Shown: one piece after another, positions 4,819 to 6,272 of the stretch
Position numbering within the stretch: position 1 is the stretch's first letter
Layout of the letters: every line of letters starts with the position of its first letter
Assembly: GCA_014801605.1 (NCBI GenBank)
Contig: JAAVDU010000022.1
Location: forward strand, 43,085-49,356
Source: Bacteroides sp.
GTDB lineage: Bacteria; Bacteroidota; Bacteroidia; Bacteroidales; Muribaculaceae
Direction: 5' to 3'
DNA length: 6,272 bases
Made by a program: the position numbers and the translations under genes
The notes under the pieces: model-generated
What the model was told of the DNA's origin: nothing
The model's input: only the letters and a program-made list of their open reading frames with translations
Databases searched by the model: none

Positions 4819-6272
4819 TTAGTTGATGGTTATAGAGTCAATGGTGCGGGTAGCAGGGGAGAAGTTTGCTCCGATCTTGAAAATGCGGCGCCTATCGTGT
4901 CTGAATGGAAGATCATAGCGCTTCTCATCAATCTGACTGATGGCTGCTTTGGCGTGAGCATCATACTTCAGTTCGATGATATATATGTAGTCGGGCGTTT
5001 TTATCAAGAGGTCAATACGACCGTTTGACGTATGGACTTCCGACTCGACATTCACTCCGATGAGCGACAAGAGGATGTATAGAGCATTCTGGAAGTTGTT
5101 CTCGTTTTCCATCTTTAAATCATATGGCACTCCGGCGAAGTAAACCCTAAGCGCATCCATCAGCTTTTCCGGTTTTCCATTAAAAATTGAGTCTACAATT
5201 TCGTTTACCACAGAATAAGGTGAGGGAGTTTTTATCCTGAGGTAGAGGGGAAGGAGTGTTTTAAGCAAACCCTCTTTAACCTCCTGATTTGGTATGCCGA
5301 GGGTGTACAGTCGAGAGCGTGGATCGTAACCTTTGATTGTGAGATATCCGGTTTGATAAAGGAGTGGGAGGGGATCGGCATTCAATAGATCGAAACCCAG
5401 AAGCGTCTTCTGATCGCAACGTTGGTTGAGATAGGCCTCAAGATTGATGTCGAGTTTCTTCAGAGATCTGGCTATGAGAGTTGGAAATCCTGTGAGATCC
5501 CAGTAACCCTCTATTTCCGAAAATTCCATCGCGTTGAGGACCGACCAGGGATTATAGACATCTTTACCGGCTTTGGAAAAACGGTAACCGTCATAGTTTC
5601 TTCTAAGCTCATCTATTGTCTCCTCATTTGTCCATCCCATTTTATTGCTGAGTGCTTTAATACCCGGTTGGAAGTAGGTAAGCAGCTCCTCTTCGGTGAT
5701 GCCACAGAGATCAGCGAACTCGTCAGCAAAAGTAATATCCTTCAGATTGTTGAGTGCTGAGAAAACACTTAGTTTGCTGAAACGGCTCACTCCCGTCATA
5801 AACACGAGTCGGATGTGCTCCGCACAAGTTTTGAAATTGGCGTACAAGTCGGAGAGTTTCGAACGGAAATACTCAAACTCATCATCATTGTCAAGATTGT
5901 GTACCAGGGGTTTGTCGTACTCATCGACAAGTATGACCACTTGTCGTCCTGTTTTCTCATGAGCGGTCTCGATAACCTTGCGGAAGCGAGAGACAGGATC
6001 GTTCATGGTTCTTTCCACATCATACATTTTCTCCCATTTGTCCAACACATATTCAAGAAGGAGGTCAAGTTTGTCGGTATCGGATATATTACCTTTATTT
6101 TCCGACTTCTCATATCCTTGTGCATTGAGGTCGAGATAAAGTACCGGATATGGCTGCCAATCTCGGGTGATTGAGTCAATATATAGGCCTTGAAACAGAT
6201 TCCGATCTCCTCGGAAAAAGTAGTAGAGGGTTGACAAAAAGAGACTTTTCCCGAAACGTCGTGGACGTGCCA
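4819..6272 (-). CDS. AAA-ATPase_like / PD-(D/E)XK nuclease-like protein, 5' end outside window
   Basis: 483 residues lie in the window and the frame stays open through the right edge. Numbering from the first full codon, residues 1-10 read ARPRRFGKSL, the P-loop form usual for the AAA-ATPase_like family (PF09820). Methionine-like codon TTG at 6237 falls just after this P-loop, so it is not the start; some 30-40 N-terminal residues are probably missing. Walker B is VVILVDEYDKP (Asp116, Glu117). FMTGVSRFSK (157-166) and NYDGYRF (about 225-231) are further family motifs. The C-terminus has the PDDEXK_9-type nuclease fold (PF08011): GRIDLLI (Asp420), IIELK (Glu433, Lys435), Gln446 and Tyr452, all key residues present. 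The family is found in many copies in Bacteroidales, and its biological role is not established. Its codons look richer in G and C than the caspase operon's. It is upstream on the same strand, but 607 bp and a promoter separate it from that operon, so a shared role is not implied. Confidence 0.95.
   Translation of the reverse strand, partial: ARPRRFGKSLFLSTLYYFFRGDRNLFQGLYIDSITRDWQPYPVLYLDLNAQGYEKSENKGNISDTDKLDLLLEYVLDKWEKMYDVERTMNDPVSRFRKVIETAHEKTGRQVVILVDEYDKPLVHNLDNDDEFEYFRSKLSDLYANFKTCAEHIRLVFMTGVSRFSKLSVFSALNNLKDITFADEFADLCGITEEELLTYFQPGIKALSNKMGWTNEETIDELRRNYDGYRFSKAGKDVYNPWSVLNAMEFSEIEGYWDLTGFPTLIARSLKKLDINLEAYLNQRCDQKTLLGFDLLNADPLPLLYQTGYLTIKGYDPRSRLYTLGIPNQEVKEGLLKTLLPLYLRIKTPSPYSVVNEIVDSIFNGKPEKLMDALRVYFAGVPYDLKMENENNFQNALYILLSLIGVNVESEVHTSNGRIDLLIKTPDYIYIIELKYDAHAKAAISQIDEKRYDLPFRHDRRRIFKIGANFSPATRTIDSITIN

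Noticed and set aside
4951..4965. Sequence ggcgtgagc inside the AAA/nuclease-like gene as a third copy of the palindromic element
   Set aside because: Only this one short block matches; none of the other conserved blocks follow, and it encodes part of the nuclease domain.
5422..6174. Three plus-strand open frames opposite the AAA/nuclease-like gene
   Set aside because: They overlap each other and are antisense to a gene with intact family motifs.
6235..6237. TTG at 6237 as start of the AAA/nuclease-like gene
   Set aside because: The frame continues upstream and encodes RPRRFGKS, the P-loop of the family, so the true start is outside the window.

Overview
The window looks like chromosomal DNA of a Bacteroidales bacterium (Bacteroides, Prevotella or Muribaculaceae type). 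The support is AT-rich coding sequence, starts without clear Shine-Dalgarno sites, a good match to the Bacteroidetes primary promoter (-33 TTTG-like, 20-nt spacer, -7 TAnnTTTG), and a member of the AAA-ATPase/PD-(D/E)XK family that is very common in this order. No species can be named from the sequence alone. Every gene I can support lies on the minus strand, so the window is read here from right to left.

At the right edge (6272 to 4819) is a large AAA-ATPase_like/PD-(D/E)XK nuclease-like gene whose 5' end lies outside the window. Then comes a 607-bp stretch without a gene (4818 to 4212). It holds a promoter at 4623-4592 and, downstream of it, two long palindromic elements (4540-4457 and 4413-4334). 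These two are diverged copies of one element placed in opposite orientation, and they fall within a predicted leader of about 375 nt.

The leader runs into a probable three-gene operon (4211 to 1269): a 353-residue exported protein of unknown function, an exported Sel1-repeat plus caspase-fold (C14) peptidase with an intact His/Cys dyad, and a 148-residue exported protein that starts 7 nt after the peptidase stop codon. All three have a typical signal peptide of about 20 residues, so the set probably acts in the cell envelope or outside the cell. A perfect 16-bp hairpin without a U-tract sits between the first and second genes, just before the peptidase start.

After a 222-bp gap, the left edge (1046 to 1) holds the first 348 codons of a cytoplasmic protein I do not recognise, cut by the window end.

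The most unusual features are the pair of inverted homologous palindromes in the leader, the intercistronic hairpin, and the exported caspase operon itself. No CRISPR array, tRNA, rRNA or transposase gene was seen.
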